This document shows, in pieces, positions 1 to 6,576 of a stretch of DNA of 8,028 bases (the stretch's first letter is position 1; the number at the start of each line of letters is the position of its first letter). The notes below the pieces were generated by a model that ran no database searches, had not been told where the DNA came from, and saw nothing but the letters and a program-made list of their open reading frames with translations. The DNA is from an uncultured Anaerolineales bacterium (GTDB lineage Bacteria > Chloroflexota > Anaerolineae > Anaerolineales > Villigracilaceae). Made by a program: the position numbers and the translations under genes. The stretch covers positions 1 to 8,028 of the forward strand of contig CALLJA010000113.1 of the NCBI GenBank assembly GCA_938008865.1, in the 5' to 3' direction.

Positions 1-641
<641 letters not shown>

Positions 642-644
642 GGG

Positions 645-1403
645 TTAGAAGAAGGGCCGCTGGACGGCGGTTGCGCCCAGGCTGGAGACCAGCGCGCCCA
701 GGCCCGACCAGGCCAGCAGGACCAGCCCCACCACGATCAGCACGCCCAGGATCGCCTTACCCTGGGAGAGCGTGTCGACCAGGAAAAAGCCGATCATCAA
801 CAGGAGCATCTGCCAGACGAGGAAAACGTCCACATGGGAGAGCAGTTGGGCGAGGAAGCCCGCCTCCGCCACAAAACCCGAAAGCCCGGGGCTGGCGATG
901 GAGCGCTGGGTGATCAGCATAAAGACCACGCGCAGGATGTCACGCAAGGCAAAGGGCAGACTCGCCCAGGCGGCCACGTGCAGCGCGCCGCTCATCGTGC
1001 CGCGTCCGCCCAAGAGCGTGGAAGCCAGGTGCATCAGCCCGCCCAGGGCCAGCCAACCAGCCCAGAGCGAGAACAGCGAACCGACCAGCGGAATGACGTA
1101 CACAAAGGTCGGGCCAGACATGGCCTGCTGGGCCGAGAAGAAATCCTGTTGCATCTCGGGCGTCCAATACTGGAAATCGGGCGGCAGGGCGGCTGTGCCC
1201 ATTTGGGCGGCGCGCGCGTTGAAATACCCGCCGACGAGCACCACCAGCAGGGCCGTGACGCTCAGGATCAGCATCGGCGTCGTCCAGGTCGGCTGCCCTT
1301 CGGCGGCAATCCGCTCGAACAGGCTGCGGGGGCGCAGGAACAGGGCCAGGACTTGCGAAAAGTCGAGGCGTTTTTGGGGGGTGAGAGTTGAGGTGTCTGT
1401 CAT
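645..1403 (-). CDS. Yip1-family integral membrane protein
   Basis: This 252-residue polytopic membrane protein resembles the Yip1 domain family. Hydrophobic segments lie at about 42-61, 100-128, 141-164, 185-210 and 217-241, after a short polar N-terminus. Family-like features include the RPRSLFERIA..GQPTWTTP stretch before the first helix and the AWASLPFALR motif at 145-154. Bacterial Yip1-domain proteins have no established biochemical role. They are often encoded beside exporter genes, as here with the ABC ATPase 3 nt downstream, so this may be an accessory or membrane-organising partner of that transporter (inference). An in-frame GTG at 1421 would add six residues. I prefer the ATG at 1403 because AAGGGG (1413-1418) sits 9 nt upstream of it, the GTG has no ribosome site, and the likely promoter would put the transcript start almost on the GTG. 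Confidence 0.8.
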   Translation of the reverse strand: MTDTSTLTPQKRLDFSQVLALFLRPRSLFERIAAEGQPTWTTPMLILSVTALLVVLVGGYFNARAAQMGTAALPPDFQYWTPEMQQDFFSAQQAMSGPTFVYVIPLVGSLFSLWAGWLALGGLMHLASTLLGGRGTMSGALHVAAWASLPFALRDILRVVFMLITQRSIASPGLSGFVAEAGFLAQLLSHVDVFLVWQMLLLMIGFFLVDTLSQGKAILGVLIVVGLVLLAWSGLGALVSSLGATAVQRPFF

Positions 1404-1412
1404 AGTTGGGGG

Positions 1413-1418
1413 CCCCTT
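1413..1418 (-). promoter_or_regulatory. Ribosome binding site deciding the Yip1 start
   Basis: AAGGGG reads on the minus strand with 9 nt to the ATG at 1403. It is the only Shine-Dalgarno-like element near the gene start. It lies inside the alternative GTG-initiated frame, so it argues against the GTG at 1421. Confidence 0.55.
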
Positions 1419-1430
1419 CACAATTTCGTC

Positions 1431-1439
1431 ATTCTAACA
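1431..1439 (-). promoter_or_regulatory. Extended -10 promoter for the Yip1-ABC operon
   Basis: The minus strand reads TGTTAGAAT, an extended -10 (TG-n-TAGAAT, five of six matches to TATAAT). The expected start point is near 1424, giving a leader of about 20 nt before the ATG at 1403. No -35 hexamer is recognisable at the usual spacing, which extended -10 promoters tolerate. The inverted repeat at 1467-1496 lies immediately upstream. Confidence 0.5.
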
Positions 1440-1466
1440 TGCTTTAGGGCTAACCCTTTAAACGCC

Positions 1467-1496
1467 GAATCGGTCGGATTGGTTCCCGACCGATTC
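1467..1496 (-). terminator. Perfect 11-bp inverted repeat (terminator or operator)
   Basis: GAATCGGTCGG at 1467-1477 is exactly complementary to CCGACCGATTC at 1486-1496, with an 8-nt loop. It begins 33 nt past the stop of the PIG-L gene, so it could end that transcript. No U-tract follows the stem on either strand (the minus strand continues GGCGTTTAAAG), so it is not a canonical intrinsic terminator. It also sits at about -43 to -72 of the Yip1 promoter, where an activator would bind. Both readings remain open. Confidence 0.45.
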
Positions 1497-1528
1497 AATG
1501 GAAATAAGCCCAAAAGCGGATTAACCGC

Positions 1529-2380
1529 TCAGTTCAGGTCGAACAGGTCCGTTTTTGCGCGGAATCCCGTCCCGATAGGTGGATAAGCGCGCATGAAGGT
1601 TTCGACACCGTCGAACATGCGGAAGAAGGTGCCGACGAAGCCGCGCCGCATCTGCCCGCCGCCCTGGCTGGCGTGACAGGCGCTGGCCTGCGCCTTGCGC
1701 TCGGTCACGGACTTATAGTTGATGCGCGCATGGACGGGGAAATCTACCTCGGCTAGCGAAACCAAGTCGATATCACCGTTGCGGCCCCACTTGCGCGGGT
1801 CCTTGCCGAACAGGCGCAGCAGGCGCACGCCGAACTTGAACAATCCGCGCGGGATGGTGTGATAGTACAACGCCGACGGCTGGTGCGGCGCACCCGCCTC
1901 GGGGTGGAAAGAGGCGTCCGCCGCCTTCTCGAAGGCCAGCACCGTGGCTTGGTGAATGTGGATGTGGTCTGGGTGGCGGTATCCGCCGATCGGGTCGAAG
2001 GTCAACACCACGTCGGGCTTCACCTCGCGGATGTGACGGACCACCTTGGCGGCCACCTCATCAATGGGATGGTTGATCTGCGCGTCGGGATGCTGGTTAT
2101 CCACCATGCCTGGCATGCCCGAGTCGCGGTAGCCGAGGAAGAAAACATCCTTCAGGCCGAGGTGACCCGCCGCGCAGCGCAGCTCGCCCTCGCGCAATTC
2201 GGCGATGGTCGTGAAGCCTTTCAGGTGTTCGTCGTCCACCGTGCCCGCCTCGCCTCGCGTGGCGCAGGCCAGGTACACGTCCGCGCCGCGCGAGGCGTAT
2301 AACGCCAGGGTCCCGCCCATGCCAAAAGATTCGTCGTCTGGGTGGGCCAACACCGCCAGGATGGTTGCTGGTTTGTTCAT
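1529..2380 (-). CDS. PIG-L (LmbE-like) family zinc-dependent deacetylase
   Basis: This 283-residue protein belongs to the PIG-L/LmbE family, which hydrolyses N-acetyl groups from amino sugars. Family members include MshB and Mca in mycothiol metabolism, BshB in bacillithiol synthesis, and GlcNAc-PI deacetylases. The zinc site is intact: AHPDDE at 12-17 supplies the likely ligands H13 and D16 with D15 as probable general base, and YRHPDH at 134-139 supplies H139. The C-terminal motif K229-A...H236-x-S-Q (ACHASQ) is also typical. No signal peptide is present, so it is probably cytosolic. The substrate is unknown, and no thiol-biosynthesis partner lies beside it. The ATG start has AAGGA (2389-2393) 8 nt upstream. 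It is transcribed divergently from the GGDEF gene and separated from the Yip1 gene by an inverted repeat, so it is probably monocistronic. Confidence 0.93.
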   Translation of the reverse strand: MNKPATILAVLAHPDDESFGMGGTLALYASRGADVYLACATRGEAGTVDDEHLKGFTTIAELREGELRCAAGHLGLKDVFFLGYRDSGMPGMVDNQHPDAQINHPIDEVAAKVVRHIREVKPDVVLTFDPIGGYRHPDHIHIHQATVLAFEKAADASFHPEAGAPHQPSALYYHTIPRGLFKFGVRLLRLFGKDPRKWGRNGDIDLVSLAEVDFPVHARINYKSVTERKAQASACHASQGGGQMRRGFVGTFFRMFDGVETFMRAYPPIGTGFRAKTDLFDLN

Positions 2381-2388
2381 TGCTCAGT

Positions 2389-2393
2389 TCCTT
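2389..2393 (-). promoter_or_regulatory. Ribosome binding site of the PIG-L gene
   Basis: AAGGA on the minus strand lies 8 nt before the ATG at 2380. This good spacing supports the chosen start. Confidence 0.6.
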
Positions 2394-2429
2394 TCATGCC
2401 GTGTTTTGTAACGCGCTTCCAATTTGCCT

Positions 2430-2458
2430 ATGATACTCCAGGCCGCATTTCGTGTTAT
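2430..2458 (-). promoter_or_regulatory. Possible promoter for the PIG-L gene
   Basis: On the minus strand, ATAACA (2453-2458, four of six to TTGACA) is followed after 17 nt by TATCAT (2430-2435, five of six to TATAAT). Transcription would start near 2424, giving a leader of about 43 nt. The -35 overlaps the -10 proposed for the divergent GGDEF gene. Confidence 0.35.
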
Positions 2459-2461
2459 AGT
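2453..2461 (+). promoter_or_regulatory. Extended -10 promoter for the GGDEF gene
   Basis: TGTTATAGT is an extended -10 (TG-n-TATAGT, five of six to TATAAT). Transcription would begin near 2468, only about 5 nt before the ATG at 2473. That implies a very short leader or leaderless mRNA. No clear -35 is present. Confidence 0.45.
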
Positions 2462-2472
2462 TTCAAGAACAA

Positions 2473-4020
2473 ATGGCCGCACTTATTTTGATGATCGCCG
2501 CGGGAATCGTGGCTTGGGCGACCTGGTCCGTCTGGAAACGCAGGCAGGCGCATGGAGGGTTGGTGCTGTTTTGGGTGATGGCGGCCATCCAGGTCTGGAC
2601 GCTCACCGCCGCCGCCGAAGCCGCCGCAGACTCTCTGCCTGTCAAGATCTTCTGGTCCAAAGTGCAGTATCTGGGGGCCGTCAGTGCGGGGCCGCTGCTG
2701 CTGGTCTTCACGCTCCTCTACACTCACCGCAGGCGGCTGCTCACACGCCGTAACGCGCTGCTTCTTTCGATAGTCCCAATCCTGATCTTCTTACTTGTGC
2801 TCACCAACGAGGCCCACCACCTCATCTGGACCGAGTTCATCCCGCAGCAGACCCTGGGCGGAATCCTGTACCGCTACGAACATGGCCCCCTGTTCTGGCT
2901 GCACATCGCCTATGCCTACTTGTGCGTGGCCGCGGCCGCGGCCCTGCTCATCCAGGAATACCGCCGCTCCCAGGCCACCTACCGCAGGCAATATGCCTCG
3001 TTCATCTTTGCCACCCTGCTCCCGCTGGCAGGCAGTGTGTTCTACGTCTCCGGGATCAGCCCCCTGCCCGGGCTGGACCTCTCTGCCCTGGCGATGGCTG
3101 GCACAGGCATCTTCATCCTGCACGGCACCCGCGCCTTCGGCCTGCTGGACCTGTTGCCCATCGCCCGTCACACCCTGGTGGAACACCTCGAGGATGGCGT
3201 GGTCGTGATCGACCTGCGCAACCGCATTGTGGACGTCAACCAGGCCGTGATGAACACCTTCGGCTTCAAAAGGCCGCCGCTCGGACAGGACGTGTTCATG
3301 ACCTTCCACCAGGTCCCGCTGCTGGCGGCCACCCTGCTGCAAAAGCCGCGCGCGCCCATGGAGATCAGCCTGCCGGGCCAGCCCGAACGCCACCTCGACG
3401 TGCGCCTGACCCAGGTCCTCGGCGACAGAGGCCAGACGGAGGGCTACATCGCCGTCCTGCGCGACATCAGCGACCGCAAGCGGATCGAGGCCGCGCTGGA
3501 AGAGAAGAGCCGTCAACTCGAACACATGGCGATCACCGACGACCTGACGGGCCTGTTCAATCGCCGCTACGTGGACCAGTTGATCGAGCGCGAGTTCCGC
3601 CGCTCGGAGCGTTATCACATCGAGCTGTCCATGGCCCTGTTCGACATAGACGACTTCAAACGAATCAACGACAGCCTCGGCCACGCCCACGGAGACGACG
3701 CCCTGCGCGCCGTGGCCCGAGCCATCCAGGCCATCACGCGCAGCACCGACATTGCCGCGCGCGTAGGCGGCGACGAGTTTATGATCCTCTTTCCGCACAC
3801 CAGCGCGGAGGATGCCTGGAAGATCATGGAACGGCTGCGGACCTACCTGGGAGATTCAGCGCTGGCCTTCGGCGGCGTCGCGCTCTCTATCAGCGGGGGC
3901 GTCATGGCATGGAAGAAAGGCGTCAACCCCGCCGATATCGTCCGCAACGTGGATGACCTGCTCTACGAGGCCAAACGGCTCGGCAAGAACCGCGTCGTCA
4001 GGCCCGACCCCGACCTCTAA
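2473..4020 (+). CDS. Diguanylate cyclase: 7TM sensor, PAS domain, GGDEF domain
   Basis: This 515-residue membrane protein is predicted to make cyclic di-GMP from two GTP. The N-terminal 220 residues hold about seven hydrophobic helices (near 4-21, 30-50, 67-83, 97-111, 140-160, 176-194 and 203-217). They match the style of the 7TM sensor module otherwise found on histidine kinases (VQYLGAV, PLLLVFTLLYT, LTNEAHHLIW). A PAS domain spans about 231-335 and ends in the usual VLRDISDRKRIE. A short helical linker (336-352) leads to the GGDEF domain. Its key elements are all intact: DDLTGLFNRR (356-365), FDIDDFKRIND (390-400) with metal-binding D391, inhibitory I-site RSTD (423-426), and GGDEF (432-436). 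It is therefore probably active and subject to product inhibition. The 7TM and PAS inputs are unknown. No Shine-Dalgarno sequence precedes the ATG. The gene stands alone. Confidence 0.94.
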   Translation: MAALILMIAAGIVAWATWSVWKRRQAHGGLVLFWVMAAIQVWTLTAAAEAAADSLPVKIFWSKVQYLGAVSAGPLLLVFTLLYTHRRRLLTRRNALLLSIVPILIFLLVLTNEAHHLIWTEFIPQQTLGGILYRYEHGPLFWLHIAYAYLCVAAAAALLIQEYRRSQATYRRQYASFIFATLLPLAGSVFYVSGISPLPGLDLSALAMAGTGIFILHGTRAFGLLDLLPIARHTLVEHLEDGVVVIDLRNRIVDVNQAVMNTFGFKRPPLGQDVFMTFHQVPLLAATLLQKPRAPMEISLPGQPERHLDVRLTQVLGDRGQTEGYIAVLRDISDRKRIEAALEEKSRQLEHMAITDDLTGLFNRRYVDQLIEREFRRSERYHIELSMALFDIDDFKRINDSLGHAHGDDALRAVARAIQAITRSTDIAARVGGDEFMILFPHTSAEDAWKIMERLRTYLGDSALAFGGVALSISGGVMAWKKGVNPADIVRNVDDLLYEAKRLGKNRVVRPDPDL

Positions 4021-4030
4021 CAGCCTGCTT

Positions 4031-4039
4031 TGGTATACT
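4031..4039 (+). promoter_or_regulatory. Extended -10 promoter for the trans-sulfuration gene
   Basis: TGGTATACT is an extended -10 with TATACT (five of six to TATAAT), 11 nt past the GGDEF stop. The expected start point is near 4046, which puts the hairpin at 4050-4078 inside the leader. No good -35 is present. Confidence 0.5.
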
Positions 4040-4049
4040 TGCGCCAGAC

Positions 4050-4087
4050 ACGCACGAAGAAACCCCTGCTTCGTGCGTTTGATTTTT
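4050..4087 (+). terminator. Hairpin with U-tract: terminator of the GGDEF gene or leader attenuator
   Basis: ACGCACGAAG (4050-4059) pairs perfectly with CTTCGTGCGT (4069-4078) around a 9-nt loop. TTGATTTTT follows, making an intrinsic-terminator shape 30 nt past the GGDEF stop. The stem lies only 14 nt before the AAGGAG ribosome site of the next gene and downstream of its likely promoter. It may therefore also act in the leader of that gene. Confidence 0.7.
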
Positions 4088-4091
4088 AGCG

Positions 4092-4097
4092 AAGGAG
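4092..4097 (+). promoter_or_regulatory. Ribosome binding site of the trans-sulfuration gene
   Basis: AAGGAG lies 6 nt before the ATG at 4104. It is the strongest Shine-Dalgarno sequence in the window and fixes the start. Confidence 0.75.
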
Positions 4098-4103
4098 AAT
4101 CGC

Positions 4104-5246
4104 ATGAAATTCGAAACGCTCGCCATCCATGCAGGCCAGGAACCCGACCCCAACAACGGCGCGGTGATGACGCCCATCTACCAGACCTCCACCTATGCCC
4201 AGGACGGCATCGGCAGGCCGCGCCAGGGGTACGAATATTCGCGCACGCTCAACCCCACCCGCAAGGCCCTGCAAGACTGCCTGGCCGAACTGGAAGGCGG
4301 CGCGTGGGGACTGGCCTTCTCCTCGGGCATGGCCGCCACCGACACAGTGCTGCGCCTGCTCGCCAGCGGCGACCACGTGGCGGCGGGCAACGACGTGTAC
4401 GGCGGCACCTTCCGCCTGTTCGACAAAGTCCTGCGCCGCTTTGGCCTCGACTTCGCCTTCGCCGACACGACCGACCCCGAGAACCTGGCCGAAGCGCTCA
4501 CGGCCTCCACGCGCATCGTCTGGCTGGAGACGCCCACCAACCCGCTGCTGGCCGTCTCGGACATCCGCGCGGTGGCCGAGGTGGTCAAATCGCACCCCAA
4601 CAAGCCGCTGCTGGTGGTGGACAATACCTTCGCCACACCCTACTTACAGCGTCCGCTCGAACTGGGCGCGGACCTGGTGGTCCACTCGACGACCAAATAT
4701 TTGGGCGGCCACTCGGACGTGGTCGGCGGGGCGGTCATCGGCAGGGATGCGGACCTGGGCGCGAAACTGGCCTACCTGCAAAACGCCATCGGCGCCGTGC
4801 CTGGACCGATGGACTGCTTCCTGACCCTGCGCGGGATCAAGACCCTGCCCGTGCGCATGGACCGTCACGCGGCCAACGCGGAGCGCATCGCAGCCTACCT
4901 GCGCGGGCATGCCAAGGTCGGGCGGCTGATCTACCCCTTTGACGGGACCCACCCCCAGGTCCAGACCGCGAAGCGGCAGATGCGCAACGGCGGCGGGATG
5001 ATCTCCTTCATCCTCAAAGGCGGGCGCGACGCCGCCGTCAGGACGGCAGAGGCGACCCGCATCTTCACGTTGGCCGAGTCGCTGGGCGGGGTCGAGTCGC
5101 TGATCGAAGTCCCCGCTGCGATGACGCATCTCTCCACCCAGGGCTCGCCGCTGGAAGTGGACCCTGGCCTGGTGCGGCTTTCGGTGGGCATCGAAAACGC
5201 CGACGACCTGCTGGCCGACCTGGACCAGGCGCTGGATAAAGCCTAA
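4104..5246 (+). CDS. PLP-dependent trans-sulfuration enzyme (cystathionine gamma-synthase/gamma-lyase family)
   Basis: This 380-residue cytosolic enzyme belongs to the Cys/Met-metabolism PLP family, which normally works as a homotetramer. It either joins cysteine to an activated homoserine (gamma-synthase, methionine synthesis) or splits cystathionine to cysteine (gamma-lyase). The length is typical. Visible sites are YEYSR (43-47; Y45 and R47 reach the cofactor phosphate of the adjacent subunit), SSGMAA (73-78), Y99 stacking on the PLP ring, D173 in VDNTFATP, HSTTKYLGGHSD (194-205) with Schiff-base K198, and R358 in RLSVGIE for the substrate carboxylate. E44 and E331 (SLGGVESL) recall the acidic pair used by gamma-lyases, but sequence alone does not separate lyase from synthase or methionine gamma-lyase here. 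No other sulfur gene is adjacent. The gene is monocistronic, flanked by a leader hairpin and a strong terminator. Confidence 0.93.
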   Translation: MKFETLAIHAGQEPDPNNGAVMTPIYQTSTYAQDGIGRPRQGYEYSRTLNPTRKALQDCLAELEGGAWGLAFSSGMAATDTVLRLLASGDHVAAGNDVYGGTFRLFDKVLRRFGLDFAFADTTDPENLAEALTASTRIVWLETPTNPLLAVSDIRAVAEVVKSHPNKPLLVVDNTFATPYLQRPLELGADLVVHSTTKYLGGHSDVVGGAVIGRDADLGAKLAYLQNAIGAVPGPMDCFLTLRGIKTLPVRMDRHAANAERIAAYLRGHAKVGRLIYPFDGTHPQVQTAKRQMRNGGGMISFILKGGRDAAVRTAEATRIFTLAESLGGVESLIEVPAAMTHLSTQGSPLEVDPGLVRLSVGIENADDLLADLDQALDKA

Positions 5247-5250
5247 AACG

Positions 5251-5279
5251 AAACGCCGCCCGATGAAGGCGGCGTTTTT
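5251..5279 (+). terminator. Strong intrinsic terminator, probably bidirectional
   Basis: AAACGCCGCC (5251-5260) pairs with GGCGGCGTTT (5268-5277) around a 7-nt loop, and TTTTT ends at 5279. It begins 5 nt after the stop of the trans-sulfuration gene. On the minus strand the stem is followed by TTTCGTTTTAGG, so it can also stop the convergent phosphatase operon. Confidence 0.92.
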
Positions 5280-5283
5280 GTCG

Positions 5284-5308
5284 GTAGGGCGGGAAATATC
5301 CCGCCTAC
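5284..5308. repeat. REP-like palindrome between convergent genes
   Basis: GTAGGGCGGGA, a 4-nt AATA loop and TCCCGCCTAC form a near-perfect palindrome with one bulged G. It lies 1 nt past the phosphatase stop. There is no U-tract on either side, so it does not look like an independent terminator. Its form (GTAGG outer arms, GC-rich core, short AT loop, position between convergent genes) resembles interspersed palindromic repeats of many bacteria. Only one copy is visible here, so repetitiveness is inference. Confidence 0.5.
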
Positions 5309-5309
5309 G

Positions 5310-6542
5310 TCATGCTACGTGAATAGCGGCCAGCGTTACATCGTCGTCGGGGCTGGCGCCGTTCTGGAAGGTTTGCAGGGTGTCGAACAGGCGGTCGCAG
5401 ACCTGTTGGGCGGAGAGGCCTGCCAACCCAGCCAACGTAGCCTGGATGCGCTCATACCCGAAGGCCTCGCCCTCGGGGTTGCGGCAGTCGGTCAGGCCGT
5501 CGGTGTACATCAAGAGTGTGGAACCTGGCGGCAGGAGCAGGCTGCGCTCGTCCACGGCGATGGTCTCCCACATGCCCAGCGACATGCCAGGCCCGTGCGG
5601 CAAACGCTCCACGCGGCCGTCTGCAGACAGCAGCAGGGGCGGCTCGTGGCCCGCGCGGGCGTAACTGAACTCGCCTGTGCGGTCGTCGAGCAGGCCGTAC
5701 AGGGCCGTGACGAACTGGGTGGATTTTTCGAGGCGGGTGATATGCCCGTTGACCAGGCGCATCACCTTGCCAGGCTGCAAACCCGTATCGGCCTCGGCCA
5801 TGATCAATGCGTGGGCGCGCGCCATGAACAAGGCCGCGGGCACGCCCTTGTCCGAGACGTCGCCGATGACCACGCCCATCAGGTGTTCGACCACGGGGAA
5901 GATATCGTAAAAGTCGCCGCCCACCTGGCGGGCGGGCAGGATGCGCGCGCCGAAATCGAAGCCGCGAAGGGAGGGCAGGGTATCGGGCAGGATGCTGAGT
6001 TGGATCTCGGCCGCCACTTGCAGCTCGCGTTCCAGACGTTCCTTTTCGACCAACTGGGCCTGGGCGGCCTTGAGTTCGTCGAAGGCCTGCTGCAACTGGC
6101 GGTTCTTTTCGGTCAGGTCGCGGAAGGTGGCGGTGTTGGTCGCATCCAGGCGCTGGCTGAGGACGTTGACCATCGAGGCCGAGAGCGAGGGGTAACGGGT
6201 GGTCAGGTCGGCAAATTGGCTGCGGCTGAGAGACAGCAGCACAGAGGGTACCTCGGCGCGCACACTGGCGGTACGGTGTCCGCCTGGCATGATCAGCCCC
6301 ATCTCACCCAGGTATTCGCCCTCGCGCAGCACGTTCAGGAGCAGCTCATCGGGGTTGCCCTCGCCCATCAGCACCAGCAGTACGCCGCTGACCACCACGT
6401 ACAGGTGCTCGCTCGGGTCGCCTTCGCGAAAGAGGATCTCGCCCGCCTGAAGTTCCTTGACCTCCAGCGAGGCCAGTACGCGGTCCAATTCCGCATCGGG
6501 CAGGTTGGAGAACAGGGGGATTTGCGCAAGCAGGCTCTTCAT
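5310..6542 (-). CDS. Cyclic nucleotide-binding domain fused to SpoIIE/RsbU-type PP2C phosphatase
   Basis: This 410-residue soluble protein couples a CRP-like sensor to a serine/threonine phosphatase of the kind that dephosphorylates STAS anti-sigma antagonists in partner-switching systems. Residues 1-130 form the cNMP-binding fold. Its phosphate-binding cassette (LGEMGL...HRTASV, 78-94) keeps the glutamate (E80) and arginine (R90) that contact cyclic nucleotide in the family. Residues 141-183 form a coiled coil ending in the RsbU-like LERELQVAAEIQLSILP. The PP2C domain (about 190-408) has its metal-binding aspartates in QVGGDFYD (D210), IGDVSDKG (D228), YTDGLTD (D348) and PDDDVT (399 region), so catalysis is likely. 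No DNA-binding domain is present. The ligand and target are unknown. The start has AGGA 9 nt upstream. It lies 34 nt downstream of the deoxynucleoside kinase gene, with no terminator between, so it is probably cotranscribed. Confidence 0.94.
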   Translation of the reverse strand: MKSLLAQIPLFSNLPDAELDRVLASLEVKELQAGEILFREGDPSEHLYVVVSGVLLVLMGEGNPDELLLNVLREGEYLGEMGLIMPGGHRTASVRAEVPSVLLSLSRSQFADLTTRYPSLSASMVNVLSQRLDATNTATFRDLTEKNRQLQQAFDELKAAQAQLVEKERLERELQVAAEIQLSILPDTLPSLRGFDFGARILPARQVGGDFYDIFPVVEHLMGVVIGDVSDKGVPAALFMARAHALIMAEADTGLQPGKVMRLVNGHITRLEKSTQFVTALYGLLDDRTGEFSYARAGHEPPLLLSADGRVERLPHGPGMSLGMWETIAVDERSLLLPPGSTLLMYTDGLTDCRNPEGEAFGYERIQATLAGLAGLSAQQVCDRLFDTLQTFQNGASPDDDVTLAAIHVA

Positions 6543-6576
6543 GGGTCCGTATCCTGTACCAGCAATGTGAACGGGT

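Noticed and set aside
1404..1421. Upstream GTG start for the Yip1 gene
   Set aside because: The GTG lacks a ribosome site, the best Shine-Dalgarno lies downstream of it, and the predicted transcript start is almost on top of it.
1446..1457. AGGG-CTAA-CCCT short palindrome upstream of the Yip1 promoter
   Set aside because: It is only 4 bp per arm, common by chance, and does not extend.
2791..3798. A 335-codon minus-strand open frame inside the GGDEF gene
   Set aside because: The sense strand encodes intact 7TM, PAS and GGDEF domains. The antisense product is low-complexity V/H/Q/G-rich and matches nothing recognisable.
4021..4103. SAM, T-box or other known riboswitch in the trans-sulfuration leader
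   Set aside because: The leader is under 60 nt from the predicted start point and contains one hairpin only. No multi-stem aptamer core could fit.
3812..4942. A plus-strand frame bridging the GGDEF and trans-sulfuration genes
   Set aside because: It runs in the wrong frame through both conserved genes and across a terminator-like hairpin. The product is R/P/G-rich without domains.
5310..6542. Reading the cNMP-domain protein as a CRP/FNR transcription factor
   Set aside because: No helix-turn-helix follows the sensor domain. The C-terminal half has the full metal-binding motif set of a PP2C phosphatase.
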